Assembly (NCBI GenBank): GCA_004193285.1
Contig: SECP01000016.1
Coordinates: 1-64,000, forward strand
From: Myxococcales bacterium
GTDB taxonomy: Bacteria > Myxococcota_A > Polyangia > Polyangiales > Polyangiaceae
Direction of reading: 5' to 3'
Length of the DNA: 64,000 nucleotides
Positions within the stretch are counted from its first letter, which is position 1; each line of letters opens with the position of its first letter. Made by a program: the position numbers and the translations under genes. The notes under the pieces are model-generated. The model was not told the origin of the DNA, searched no databases, and was given only the letters and a program-made list of their open reading frames with translations. Shown here one piece after another: positions 51,871 to 60,263 of the stretch.

Positions 51871-54344
51871 GAGAAGACCTCCAATCCCGGGTTGAGGATA
51901 TTGTCTGGATCCAGCTTCTGCTTCAGTCGCCGTAGCTCGTCATAGCGCGGACCGAGCTGTGTCTTCCAATCCTCGGACGTGAAGGGAACCGCCGCAATGT
52001 TGTAGCGCGTCCCACCGTCTCCGCGCGCCCTCTCGAAGAGCCGCCGGTTACGCGCCAGCATTCGCTGCGACCAGGCGTCGTCGCCTGGTCTCCTGCTGCA
52101 ACTGAGAATGTCGAACAGGTGTACGAGGCTGCCGGGGGGTACCCGCAATAGGGGGCTCTTTAGGTGCTGAGTGAGCAGTGGAAACAGGTGCAGCTGCCCC
52201 AGCGCTCCCAGCTCCGGCCCACCCACGTCTTCCGAAGCCGAGAGCTCGGCGAGCACCTGGGCGAGGTAGTCGTCGACCGCCGAATTAGGCAAGAAGACAT
52301 CGAACCAGGGGCGGGCGAGCTGATCCCAAGCGGAGTTGGCCTGCAACCGGGTCACGAGCTCGTCAACTTCCGAATAGTAGGCCAGGCGCTCGAGGTCGCG
52401 CGTGGTTTGCTCGGCCGGGTCAGGCAGTCCTCGCAGAAGATTAGCCATATTTGGCGCCGCGCCTGCGTCCATGAATGACACGGCGTTGAGCTCGATCCTG
52501 ATCCCCTCCGCCTCGAGGTGAAAAGTGCCGGAGATACCGTCGAGCTCGGCGCGCGCCACGAGCTCGCGCATGTCGGATAGGAATGGCGGCAAGCTACAGT
52601 AGCGGCGCGTGACGTGACGCACCCAGGCTGGCGTCGGCACGAGGGCGAGCTTCGCCCGGGCGATGACGGCGCATTGGCCAAGCCCCCCGCGGACCATGTC
52701 GAACAGGTCGGAATTCGCGTCCGGGGAGCAGGTGACGAGCTCTCCTTCTCCCGTCACGACCTCCAGCTCGAGAACGTGGTCGACTTGCGCTCCCCGCTTG
52801 TAAGAAGTTCCGCTCAATCCCCCGATCGAGAGGGTTCCGCCCACGGACAAGCCCTGAAAGGCCGTCAGGACGGGCGGAGCCAGACCTCGCGGTGCAGTTG
52901 CGCGGAGCACGCTGTGCCAAGTGACACCGGCATCGACGGTCACCGCGCGATCGGAGATCGAATGGATGCTGCCAAGGCCCCCCATGTCCACGACCACGCC
53001 GCCCTCGATCTGCGACTGACCGAAGGGTGTCCTTCCTTGTCCCCTCGCAACCAAGGGCACGCCGTGATGGCGGCACGCCCGGACCGCAATCTGCAGATCC
53101 TCGATGGAGCGAGGACGCAGCACGGCTCGAGGCGCCCGGGAAACGAGCCCTCCCATATCCCGGCTTGCTTCCCCCCGCGCCGCGCCTTCCGTGGAAACAC
53201 CTCCCCCAAACTCCAGTCGTGCCAGGGTGCTTTCGAAACTGGCGCGGCGGCTCGCGATCCCACTCTGTGCTCGCGGCGGCGCGACGCGATAGCCTTCCGG
53301 CGACAAGTAAACGGTGACGCGCCGCCCCCCGTGCCCGACCCGTTGCGCGACGTACGTCTGCAGTCCCACGCCCTCCTCCAGCGGGCGTTTTGCGAAACCC
53401 GACAAAGCGCGCGAGTACAGCTCCCGCTCGGTGCCCTCGAGCAGCGCCATCACTCGGCGACGGACCTCCTGGTCGTCGTCGGCGTAGTCGCGCACGGGAA
53501 AGTGAACGATGCCGCTGGTGGGACGATCGTCACCTTCGGTGAAGGACAGGTAGGTCGTAACGGGAAGGCCCACGAATGGGTCGTCCTGGTTGGGGATGAC
53601 GTTCCAAAACGTCTCGAGCGCCGCGGCAGAGAAGCCGGGAACTCGCGAAAGCTCGGCTTCGATCCGGCGGCGGTCTGCGCCATCGTGGGCGTAGTACACC
53701 TTGACTCGGGCGTTCGAGCCCCGCTCCAGATCGAGCGCAAAGAACTTGAGCGTTCCCCCCGGACGCAGCGCGGTAGCAACCTTCACTGCCTCGCTCGAAA
53801 AGCCCAGCCGAACGAGGGCTTCGGCGACGATAGCCGGGGCGTGTTCTCTGCCACGTGCTTGCGGGTTGATGTACAGTTTGAAAGTCGGATCCGCGCGCTC
53901 GGTAAAGCAGGCCGCATGCCACATCGCGTAGCGCGCGCCCGCACGAGGCTCGAATAGCTCGGCGATTTGCTCGAAGCGCTGAAGGTCGGCACCGTAGCGT
54001 CGCGCCAACAGGGCGTTGAGCGCGCACCCCGCCGCCCAAAAATCCGACAACTGACGGATCTGCGCTTGGGCTTCGAGCAGCACCCTGATTTCGATGTCGT
54101 TGCCCGACACCGCGAGCGAGTGCTCAATCGGGAAATGGTCGTCGCTGATATCCGAGGGGAAGCGCGGCTGATCCCCAACGGACCAGCTGCCCCACGGCGC
54201 CAGCATGTCTTCCAGCGTGTGGAGCGCCTGCCGCCGCCGGTGCGGTGGGAGCCGAGCCGCCGCACAAAGCCCATCCAGGAGCCCCAGCCCTACGTCCTGA
54301 AAGGTCGACTCTCCCGGCGCCGCCCGAACTGCCCGCTGCTGCAT
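51867..54344 (-). CDS. Fusion of a DMATS-type (ABBA) indole prenyltransferase and a cytokinin-dehydrogenase-like FAD oxidase
   Basis: An 825-residue, probably cytoplasmic protein. Residues 60-355 match the bacterial DMATS/CymD type: FPIEHSLAV (Glu74, candidate catalytic base), FKLYINPQARG at 155-165, VKVYYAHDGA at 214-223, TSGIVHFPVRDYA at 276-288, and VTVYLSPEGY at 343-352. After a linker, 405-570 is an FAD-binding-4 domain (RAVLRPRSIEDLQIAVRACR, RGQGRTPFGQ, GVVVDMGGL, SVGGTLSIGG). Residues 580-825 resemble the cytokinin-binding C-terminal domain, ending LDPDNILNPGLEVF. The His that binds FAD covalently in cytokinin dehydrogenases (GHS) is Arg438 here, so FAD may be non-covalent. It should prenylate tryptophan or indole with dimethylallyl diphosphate and then oxidise the product. 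The ATG at 54344 is preferred over a TTG at 54392. Confidence 0.85.
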   Translation of the reverse strand: MQQRAVRAAPGESTFQDVGLGLLDGLCAAARLPPHRRRQALHTLEDMLAPWGSWSVGDQPRFPSDISDDHFPIEHSLAVSGNDIEIRVLLEAQAQIRQLSDFWAAGCALNALLARRYGADLQRFEQIAELFEPRAGARYAMWHAACFTERADPTFKLYINPQARGREHAPAIVAEALVRLGFSSEAVKVATALRPGGTLKFFALDLERGSNARVKVYYAHDGADRRRIEAELSRVPGFSAAALETFWNVIPNQDDPFVGLPVTTYLSFTEGDDRPTSGIVHFPVRDYADDDQEVRRRVMALLEGTERELYSRALSGFAKRPLEEGVGLQTYVAQRVGHGGRRVTVYLSPEGYRVAPPRAQSGIASRRASFESTLARLEFGGGVSTEGAARGEASRDMGGLVSRAPRAVLRPRSIEDLQIAVRACRHHGVPLVARGQGRTPFGQSQIEGGVVVDMGGLGSIHSISDRAVTVDAGVTWHSVLRATAPRGLAPPVLTAFQGLSVGGTLSIGGLSGTSYKRGAQVDHVLELEVVTGEGELVTCSPDANSDLFDMVRGGLGQCAVIARAKLALVPTPAWVRHVTRRYCSLPPFLSDMRELVARAELDGISGTFHLEAEGIRIELNAVSFMDAGAAPNMANLLRGLPDPAEQTTRDLERLAYYSEVDELVTRLQANSAWDQLARPWFDVFLPNSAVDDYLAQVLAELSASEDVGGPELGALGQLHLFPLLTQHLKSPLLRVPPGSLVHLFDILSCSRRPGDDAWSQRMLARNRRLFERARGDGGTRYNIAAVPFTSEDWKTQLGPRYDELRRLKQKLDPDNILNPGLEVFS

Positions 54345-54378
54345 GTCGCAGAGTAAAAAAGATCTCGCATTGAAGCGC

Positions 54379-54434
54379 CATGAGCACCTCAACGTGAGTC
54401 AACCTACGTGAGCAATCACGCGTGAGCAAATCTA
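54379..54434 (-). repeat. Four 14-bp direct repeats upstream of the prenyl-indole operon
   Basis: Read in the direction of the operon, TTGCTCACG-N5 occurs twice exactly (ending 54429 and 54415), then TGACTCACG, then GTGCTCATG, each 14 bp apart. The last copies are degenerate and run toward the start codon. The array ends 34 bp upstream of the ATG. A period of 14 bp rather than 10 or 11 means that successive sites lie on different faces of the helix. Likely a cooperative regulator site; the LuxR pair encoded downstream is a candidate. Confidence 0.7.
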
Positions 54435-54437
54435 CGC

Positions 54438-56453
54438 TTACGCCCTCAGACTCCGTCTCACTCGCGGATGCTCGCCGCTTCCGCGACCATGGCCGTGCAC
54501 GCTTCGCCAGCCAGCGCGGCCTTCCAAGATTCCTCCATCCGCGGTCATGGCGACGACCATGCCGGCGTCGGCGATCATGCTGACGAACGGCGCTTGCCAG
54601 TTTTGATCTTGCCAGACGGGGCGCCACGAGAGGTCGCGCGCTGGATCTCTTACCCAGAGGCGGCCGAGGCTGCAGACCCACTCGCGATCGAGCACGTCCA
54701 TGGCCGCGGCCGTCAACGCGGGGGCACCCTCCGCCACCGAGCTCACGGCTTCGTTGCCTTCGATTCGTAGCGCCACGCCGTCGCTCCCGACGACGATCGC
54801 CAAGCCGCGCTCGGGCTCGCTCGCGCCGCTCACGAAGGCGCGCGTTCGCGGCGCCAGTAGCACCGTCGTTTCCCACTGCGTCGGCGTGTAGACGGAGCAG
54901 AAGCCGGTGCCGTGCTGCATGCGTCCGCAGATCACCCATCGTTCATCGTCGAGGCGGTGCAGCCCGGCGACGTACGCTACGCCTTCCAGCGGCAAGGGCT
55001 TGAGCCAGCGGCGCGCCGCCATAGCCCAGAGTGTGGGCGTCTCGCCGGGCCTTTGTCCCACCGCTGCGAGCAAGTCGTCGAAGCGGCCGCTGGCGTGGCT
55101 GAAGGCGACGCGTGGGTCGGGAGCGCGGACCACTTCGCGCACGCCTTCGGTCGAGTAAACGGCGAGGGTTCCAGACTCGCCGCCGACGAGCCAGCCGCCG
55201 GCTTCGAAGCGCCGCGCAAAGGCCATTCCGAGCGGCAAATCCCTGGCTACGTCGTTGGCGGGGGCCCAATGCTGGCCGTTCCAAAATTCGGGACCCTTGC
55301 TGGTGAACGCGAAGCAGTGCCCGTCCACGTCCCAGGCCGCGCTCAGGATGACTCGGTCTCCACCCGGCGGGTGCCGCGTCGACCAGGTCCAATTGCTCAC
55401 ATCACCGGGCGAAGCGAGATTCAACAGCGAGTTGACCAATCGGCGACTTGGCTTCGGCGGTTCTCGGGTCTCCGTGAGCCAGGGGATGAGCGCGTTAGCG
55501 AGCTCTTGAGCGTCTTGGTGGCGCTGGTCGGGGGCGAGGGAGGTGGCGCGGGCGAGGACCGCGTCGATCGCGCGGCCTGCTTCCGGTCTCTTGCGAAGCT
55601 CGGGCGAGAGCGCGCGGCCTTCGAGGATGCTGCGGCGCTTCTTCTCGCGCATCATGAGCATGGCCTGGATCGGAGTGTCGGCGGGGAAGTATTCGTCGCC
55701 GGTGAGCACCAGGTAGACCAGGCAGGCAAAGCTGAAGAGGTCGGTGGCGATGCCGGAAGGGCCCAGATCGGGCATGCACTGCTCGGGGGCGGCGTAGCCG
55801 ATGGTGCCGACGGGCACGCCGCCAAAGGTGGCGCTGAGGCCGGAGGGGCGCGCGATACCGAAGTCGGAGATTTTGAAGATCTCTGCTTCGCCGAAGCCGC
55901 AGCAGAGGATGTTGCCGGGCGTGAGGTCGCGATGAACGACGCCGACCCCGTGGATGGCGGTGAGGCCGCTGGCCAAGCAGCGAATGAGATGAGCGGCGCG
56001 CGCGGGCGCGAAGGCCTCACCGGTTTGCTCGATGTGGTAGGTGATCCGCTCGAGCACGGTCGTGCCTTCCACCCCGCCGTGCACGTACTCGACCGCGAGC
56101 CACGGGGTGAGCGGCTGGTTCGGGCCGTGTAAGAGCGTGGCGCCGGTGTCCACCAGCCGTACGACGAAGGGGCACGGGGGAACGCGCTCGTTGAGGCGGC
56201 CCAAAGCGACCGCTTCCTTTTGAACGACGACCTTGGCGGCGCGCTCGGAGTTGGGGCCGAACTGGGGGCGCACGAGCTTGACGACGACCGGGGAGAGGCC
56301 TTCCGGCGCTTGGCGAAGTGAGAGGAAGGCGGTGCCCATGCCGCCTTCGCCGATTTGGCGCTCGAGGCGGTAGGTGACCCCGGGCTGGAGCTCGGACTGG
56401 ATCACGCGGCCGCTGATTGATGCCGGGGAGGAGCTCGATAGTCGGTCTGACAT
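54438..56453 (-). CDS. Ser/Thr protein kinase with beta-propeller-like C-terminal half
   Basis: A 671-residue protein. GEGGMGTA at 35-42 is the P-loop, Lys59 the ATP lysine, HRDLTPGN at 174-181 the catalytic loop and DFG at 197-199. The usual catalytic-loop Lys (HRDLK) is replaced by Thr177, so activity may be changed, although such variants occur in myxobacterial kinases. Residues 350-671 have repeats such as GTLAVYSTEGVREVV and WVICGRMQHGTG, likely a beta-propeller or sensor, without a membrane helix. Its stop is 93 bp upstream of the prenyl-indole operon, on the same strand. Confidence 0.88.
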   Translation of the reverse strand: MSDRLSSSSPASISGRVIQSELQPGVTYRLERQIGEGGMGTAFLSLRQAPEGLSPVVVKLVRPQFGPNSERAAKVVVQKEAVALGRLNERVPPCPFVVRLVDTGATLLHGPNQPLTPWLAVEYVHGGVEGTTVLERITYHIEQTGEAFAPARAAHLIRCLASGLTAIHGVGVVHRDLTPGNILCCGFGEAEIFKISDFGIARPSGLSATFGGVPVGTIGYAAPEQCMPDLGPSGIATDLFSFACLVYLVLTGDEYFPADTPIQAMLMMREKKRRSILEGRALSPELRKRPEAGRAIDAVLARATSLAPDQRHQDAQELANALIPWLTETREPPKPSRRLVNSLLNLASPGDVSNWTWSTRHPPGGDRVILSAAWDVDGHCFAFTSKGPEFWNGQHWAPANDVARDLPLGMAFARRFEAGGWLVGGESGTLAVYSTEGVREVVRAPDPRVAFSHASGRFDDLLAAVGQRPGETPTLWAMAARRWLKPLPLEGVAYVAGLHRLDDERWVICGRMQHGTGFCSVYTPTQWETTVLLAPRTRAFVSGASEPERGLAIVVGSDGVALRIEGNEAVSSVAEGAPALTAAAMDVLDREWVCSLGRLWVRDPARDLSWRPVWQDQNWQAPFVSMIADAGMVVAMTADGGILEGRAGWRSVHGHGRGSGEHPRVRRSLRA

Positions 56454-56612
56454 TGGCTTCGGTCCCCCGCGCCTGAGGCTGCCCCCGCAGCTCGCTCACG
56501 CTATCACGGTAACGGGCCCCGGGGTAAAGGCGCGAAACACTCGAAATAACCGGCGTTTGCCGCCGAGGCGAAAGCGCCCGCGTCTCGACTGAAGGAAGTC
56601 ACAAAGCCGGCC

Positions 56613-56642
56613 TTGACGCTCCCCGCAACCAGGGGCTTATAG
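56613..56642 (+). promoter_or_regulatory. Candidate promoter for the DHS-like gene (probably leaderless)
   Basis: TTGACG at 56613-56618 and TTATAG at 56637-56642 with an 18-bp spacer. The ATG is 7 bp downstream of the -10 box, so the transcript would begin at or near the start codon. A CCCC...GGGG dyad lies in the spacer. Confidence 0.45.
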
Positions 56643-56648
56643 CGGCGC

Positions 56649-57614
56649 ATGGCAGCCGTTCGCGACTTCATCACGCACCATTACCGCCACTTCAACGCCG
56701 CCGCGTTGGTCGACGCCGCCAAGGCGTGGGAAGACCACCTGGCCAAGGGCGGCAAGATGCTGCTCACCATGGCCGGCGCCATGAGCACGGCCGAGATGGG
56801 CATCGTCATCGCGGAGCTCATCCGCAAAGACAAGATTCACGGTATCTCGCTCACCGGCGCGAACCTGGAAGAAGACGTGTTCAACCTCGTCGCCCACAAC
56901 AGCTACACGCGCGTCCCGAACTACCGTGAGCTGCGCCCCGAGGACGAGAAGGCGCTGCTGGACAAGGGCCTCAACCGCGTGACCGACACGTGCATCCCCG
57001 AGCACGAGGCGATGCGCAAGATCGAGAAGAAGATGCTCGCGCTGTGGCAGAAGGCGCAGCAAAAGGGCGAGCGCTACTTCCCCCACGAGTACTTTTACCA
57101 GCTGCTCCGCAGCAAAGAGCTCGAGCCCGAGTACGAGATCGACCCCAAGAACTCGTGGCAGCTCGCGGCCGCTGAAAAGAGCCTCCCGCTGTTCGTGCCA
57201 GGTTGGGAAGACTCCACCCTTGGCAACATGTTCGTCGCGGGCGTGGTGCGCGGCGAGTACGGCTACCAGGTGATGAAGTCCGGCCCCGAGTACATGGGCT
57301 CGCTCATCAACTGGTACAAAGAAAACGACGCGAACAGCAGCATCGGCTTCTTCCAGATCGGCGGCGGCATCGCCGGCGACTTCCCGATCTGTGTGGTGCC
57401 GCTCATGGACCAGGACCTCGAGTGGAAGGTGAAGACCTGGGGCTACTTCGCTCAGATCTCCGACTCCACGACTTCTTACGGTTCCTACAGCGGCGCGCCT
57501 CCCGGCGAGAAAATCACCTGGGGTAAGCTGGACGTCGACACGCCGCGCTTCATCATCGAGTCGGACGCCACGATTGTGTTTCCGCTCGTCGCGGCCTACC
57601 TGCTCGACATGTGA
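56649..57614 (+). CDS. Deoxyhypusine-synthase-like protein lacking the catalytic lysine
   Basis: A 321-residue cytoplasmic protein of the deoxyhypusine synthase fold. GGKMLLTMAGAMSTAEMG is the first nucleotide-binding loop, and ISDSTTSYGSYSGAPPGEKI, TWGKLDVD and IESDATIVFPL match the C-terminal NAD/spermidine region (compare SGARPDEAVSWGKI in the eukaryotic enzyme). In that enzyme the catalytic Lys329 follows GGGVV; here GGGIAG has Gly243 at that place. Bacteria have no eIF5A, and this clade may make homospermidine-like compounds or do something else. A strong terminator follows. Confidence 0.85.
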   Translation: MAAVRDFITHHYRHFNAAALVDAAKAWEDHLAKGGKMLLTMAGAMSTAEMGIVIAELIRKDKIHGISLTGANLEEDVFNLVAHNSYTRVPNYRELRPEDEKALLDKGLNRVTDTCIPEHEAMRKIEKKMLALWQKAQQKGERYFPHEYFYQLLRSKELEPEYEIDPKNSWQLAAAEKSLPLFVPGWEDSTLGNMFVAGVVRGEYGYQVMKSGPEYMGSLINWYKENDANSSIGFFQIGGGIAGDFPICVVPLMDQDLEWKVKTWGYFAQISDSTTSYGSYSGAPPGEKITWGKLDVDTPRFIIESDATIVFPLVAAYLLDM

Positions 57615-57624
57615 GGGTGACTCG

Positions 57625-57659
57625 AGGCCGGTGCGTCGCCTGACGAGCCGGCCTTTTTT
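57625..57659 (+). terminator. Intrinsic terminator after the DHS-like gene
   Basis: Stem AGGCCGG / CCGGCCT with an inner CGTC / GACG stem around GCCT, followed by six T. It starts 11 bp after the stop codon. This is the clearest Rho-independent terminator in the window and isolates the DHS-like gene from the membrane operon. Confidence 0.88.
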
Positions 57660-57718
57660 GCGTCTTGCGGACGCCGCTTGACGGGACCTCGGTCGGGCTG
57701 GGAGGCTCGGCAATTGCG

Positions 57719-58522
57719 GTGAACGTGGCGGTACTCAGAACAGGGCGGGCGGAGGTTCACGGCGCACCGGCGCGTCCGACCGAGCTCTTGGACACGCGCA
57801 CCGAGATCGAAACGCCGGAGCACGTGGTGCTCAGCTACCACCTGGCGGGGCCGATTCGGCGAGGACTCGCCTGGGGAATCGACACGCTCATCCGCGGCGC
57901 GGTCTTGCTCGTGTTCGGAATCGTGCTCGGTCTCAGCTCGCTCGTGAGCGGAGGGGAGGGCTACAAGAACGGGCTCTTCCTCGTGCTCGTGTTCTTGCTG
58001 GAGTGGGCATATTTCGTCGTGTGCGACGTGGTCATGAGCGGGCGCAGCTTGGGCAAGAAGGCGCTGAGGCTGCGCGTCGTTTCTGCGCAGGGGCTCCCGG
58101 TGGGCTTGGGGGACAGCCTGCTGCGCAACTTGCTGCGAGGCGCGGACTTCTTGCCGTTCGGTTACGTGCTCGGCGCGGTGTGCATGATGGCGGACGGGCG
58201 TTTCCGGCGGCTCGGTGATCTGGTGGCGGGCACTTTGGTCATCTACGAGCCGCGGGTGGCGTTTCGCGCGCCGCCGCAGCTTTCGCCGCCGCCGAGCCAA
58301 GCCGAGCTCTCCTGGCTACCGCCGCACGTGGAGCTGAGCGCCTCCGAGCGTGAGGCGATCGAGCTGTTCATGCTGCGCCGCGGGGACCTGTCGGACGCGC
58401 GCGCGGACGAGCTGGCGGAGGTACTGGCGCTGCCGCTCGCAAAACGTTTGCGGCTCCGCTACACCCACCCGGCTCGGTTTTTGGGGCTCGTCTATCACTG
58501 TCACATTCGGGCCCGCGCATGA
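57719..58522 (+). CDS. RDD family membrane protein
   Basis: About 267 residues. The RDD domain begins with the Arg of GLAWGIDTLIRGAVLLVF-type first helix; MSGRSLGKKALRLRVV is the conserved GxSxGKxxxxLRVV loop. Three or four membrane helices are predicted. A C-terminal cytoplasmic extension of about 75 residues is mostly helical. The start is uncertain: GTG at 57719 or 57725. First gene of a chain of overlapping genes; its TGA overlaps the next ATG. RDD proteins are often part of MoxR/DUF58 clusters. Confidence 0.85.
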   Translation: MNVAVLRTGRAEVHGAPARPTELLDTRTEIETPEHVVLSYHLAGPIRRGLAWGIDTLIRGAVLLVFGIVLGLSSLVSGGEGYKNGLFLVLVFLLEWAYFVVCDVVMSGRSLGKKALRLRVVSAQGLPVGLGDSLLRNLLRGADFLPFGYVLGAVCMMADGRFRRLGDLVAGTLVIYEPRVAFRAPPQLSPPPSQAELSWLPPHVELSASEREAIELFMLRRGDLSDARADELAEVLALPLAKRLRLRYTHPARFLGLVYHCHIRARA

Positions 58523-59487
58523 AGGATCCGCAAAGCTTCGTTCACGCGCGCGCACCGCTCTGGCACGAGCTCTCGCGCAAGCTGCAGGCGAACGGCCCGC
58601 TGTGGAAGCTTCCGCCGAGCGAGGTGTCGCGCACGGCCGCGCTCTACCGCGCGGTGAGCACGGACTTGATGCGCGCTCGGGCGCTGGGGTGCGCGCGGGA
58701 CACGATTGCGTACTTGGACGCCCTGACCGCGCAAGCGCACAACGCGCTCTATGCGGCTTCGCGCAGCGACCGCCGGCTGCGCTTGGTGCAGCTCGCGCTC
58801 GACTTTCCGCGGGCGTTTAGGCGCGCCTGGCCGTTCATGCTGGCCGCGGGGCTCTTGTTCTGGTTGCCGTTCTTCTTGGGTTGGCTCGGCACGTTGCACG
58901 TCGAGGGCTTCGCGGAGCGGGTGCTGCCGGCGAGCACCCTGGAGAGCATGGCCGACAACTACTCCAAGGGCTTCGCGAGCGGTCGTGATTCGGGCAGCGA
59001 CGCCGCAATGACGGGGTTCTACGTTTACAACAACGTGGGCATCGCGTTCCGCTGCTTCGCGACCGGTGCGCTGTTCGGGCTCGGCAGCGTGGTGACCATC
59101 GTTTACAATGGGCTGCACATCGGCACCGTGCTGGGGCACGTGCAAAACAGCGGGCACGCCCAGAACATCCTCACCTTCATGTGCGGTCACGGGCCCTTCG
59201 AGCTCACCGCCATCGTCATCTCGGGCGGCGCCGGAATGAAGATGGGCTTCGCGCTCCTCGGCACCTCCGGCCGCACGCGCGTCGCGTCCTTGCGAGCGAT
59301 CGCGGACGATCTGATCTCCCTGATTTTGGGCGCGGCAGTGTTTCTGCTCCTCGCCGCCCTCATCGAAGGCTGGTGGAGCCCTTCATCGTTGCCCGACCCG
59401 GTAAAGTGGGGCTTTGCGGCGGTGATGAGCGTGTTCGTCGCTTCTTTCCTGCTGTTTTACGGGAGAAAGCGGAGGGCCACGCCGTGA
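58519..59487 (+). CDS. Stage II sporulation protein M (SpoIIM)/DUF95 family membrane protein
   Basis: A 322-residue membrane protein. After a cytoplasmic helical N-terminus of about 100 residues, residues 105-315 form five or six helices with YNNVGIAFRCFATGALFGLGS and HGPFELTAIVISGGAGMKMGF, typical of the SpoIIM family. In this gene context it is not a sporulation-specific protein but a partner in the MoxR cluster. Overlaps the RDD stop (ATGA) and the next start (GTGA). Confidence 0.9.
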   Translation: MKDPQSFVHARAPLWHELSRKLQANGPLWKLPPSEVSRTAALYRAVSTDLMRARALGCARDTIAYLDALTAQAHNALYAASRSDRRLRLVQLALDFPRAFRRAWPFMLAAGLLFWLPFFLGWLGTLHVEGFAERVLPASTLESMADNYSKGFASGRDSGSDAAMTGFYVYNNVGIAFRCFATGALFGLGSVVTIVYNGLHIGTVLGHVQNSGHAQNILTFMCGHGPFELTAIVISGGAGMKMGFALLGTSGRTRVASLRAIADDLISLILGAAVFLLLAALIEGWWSPSSLPDPVKWGFAAVMSVFVASFLLFYGRKRRATP

Positions 59488-60263
59488 ATGTGCTCTCCAC
59501 CAAGGTGGCGCTGCGCGAGCGCACGCTCTCGGAGGTGTTCGACCTCGCCTTTCGCTTTGCGGTCGCGCGCGGCGGGCGCCGCTACTTTCAGTTGTGGATG
59601 GTGAGCTGCTTTCCGCTCTGGGCGCTGTGTTGCGGGCTTCGGCACGTCGGCATGAGCTGGGGCGTGGTGTGGCTGGTGGCAGTGGTCGGCTTCGTCATCG
59701 CGCAGATCCCGTTCACGCTGGCGGCGAGCCGCTTGCTGCTGGAAGACTCGGTCTCGCTCGGCGGCTTGGTGCGCGCGTGGCTGGGCAAGGTCCCGGTCCA
59801 GCTGTGGAATCACACCGTCGGGGCGGTGCTGGTAGGCGGCTCGGGTCTGTTCGTCGTGCCGCTGCCGTTGCTCGCCACGCGCCTGCTCTTTTTGCCTGAG
59901 ATCACGCTGCTGGAGGGCTCCGGCTTCGTGCGAGCGCTGGAGCGCGGTGGGCGGATGTCCCGCGCGCGGTTCGGAGAGACCTTCATGAGCGTGCTCTTGC
60001 TGCTCACGGTGTGGGGGTTCTTCATTCTGGGCGCGGAGGTGACGGGGCACGGGCTGGTGGTGGAGCTGCTGTCGTTCCCGCCGCCCCAGGATTCGCTCCA
60101 GGACGGAGGCTCCTGGTTCGCGCTCTTCGGATTCTTCCTCGCGATTCCGGTGCTGGCTACGGCGCGCTTCCTCGCTTACATCGACGGCCGCACCCGGCGC
60201 GAAGCTTGGGACGTGCAACTTCGCTTCACGGAGCTGGCCGAGGAGCCGCGCGGTTTCGCATGA
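59484..60263 (+). CDS. Hypothetical membrane protein in the MoxR cluster
   Basis: A 259-residue protein with about five membrane helices. It contains LPEITLLEGSGFVRALERGG, with the pattern of a short cytoplasmic loop, and a C-terminal IDGRTRREAWDVQLRF, which resembles the end of DUF4013/GlpX-like membrane proteins found near SpoIIM genes. GTG start overlapping the SpoIIM stop; its own stop overlaps the next ATG. Function unknown. Confidence 0.7.
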   Translation: MNVLSTKVALRERTLSEVFDLAFRFAVARGGRRYFQLWMVSCFPLWALCCGLRHVGMSWGVVWLVAVVGFVIAQIPFTLAASRLLLEDSVSLGGLVRAWLGKVPVQLWNHTVGAVLVGGSGLFVVPLPLLATRLLFLPEITLLEGSGFVRALERGGRMSRARFGETFMSVLLLLTVWGFFILGAEVTGHGLVVELLSFPPPQDSLQDGGSWFALFGFFLAIPVLATARFLAYIDGRTRREAWDVQLRFTELAEEPRGFA

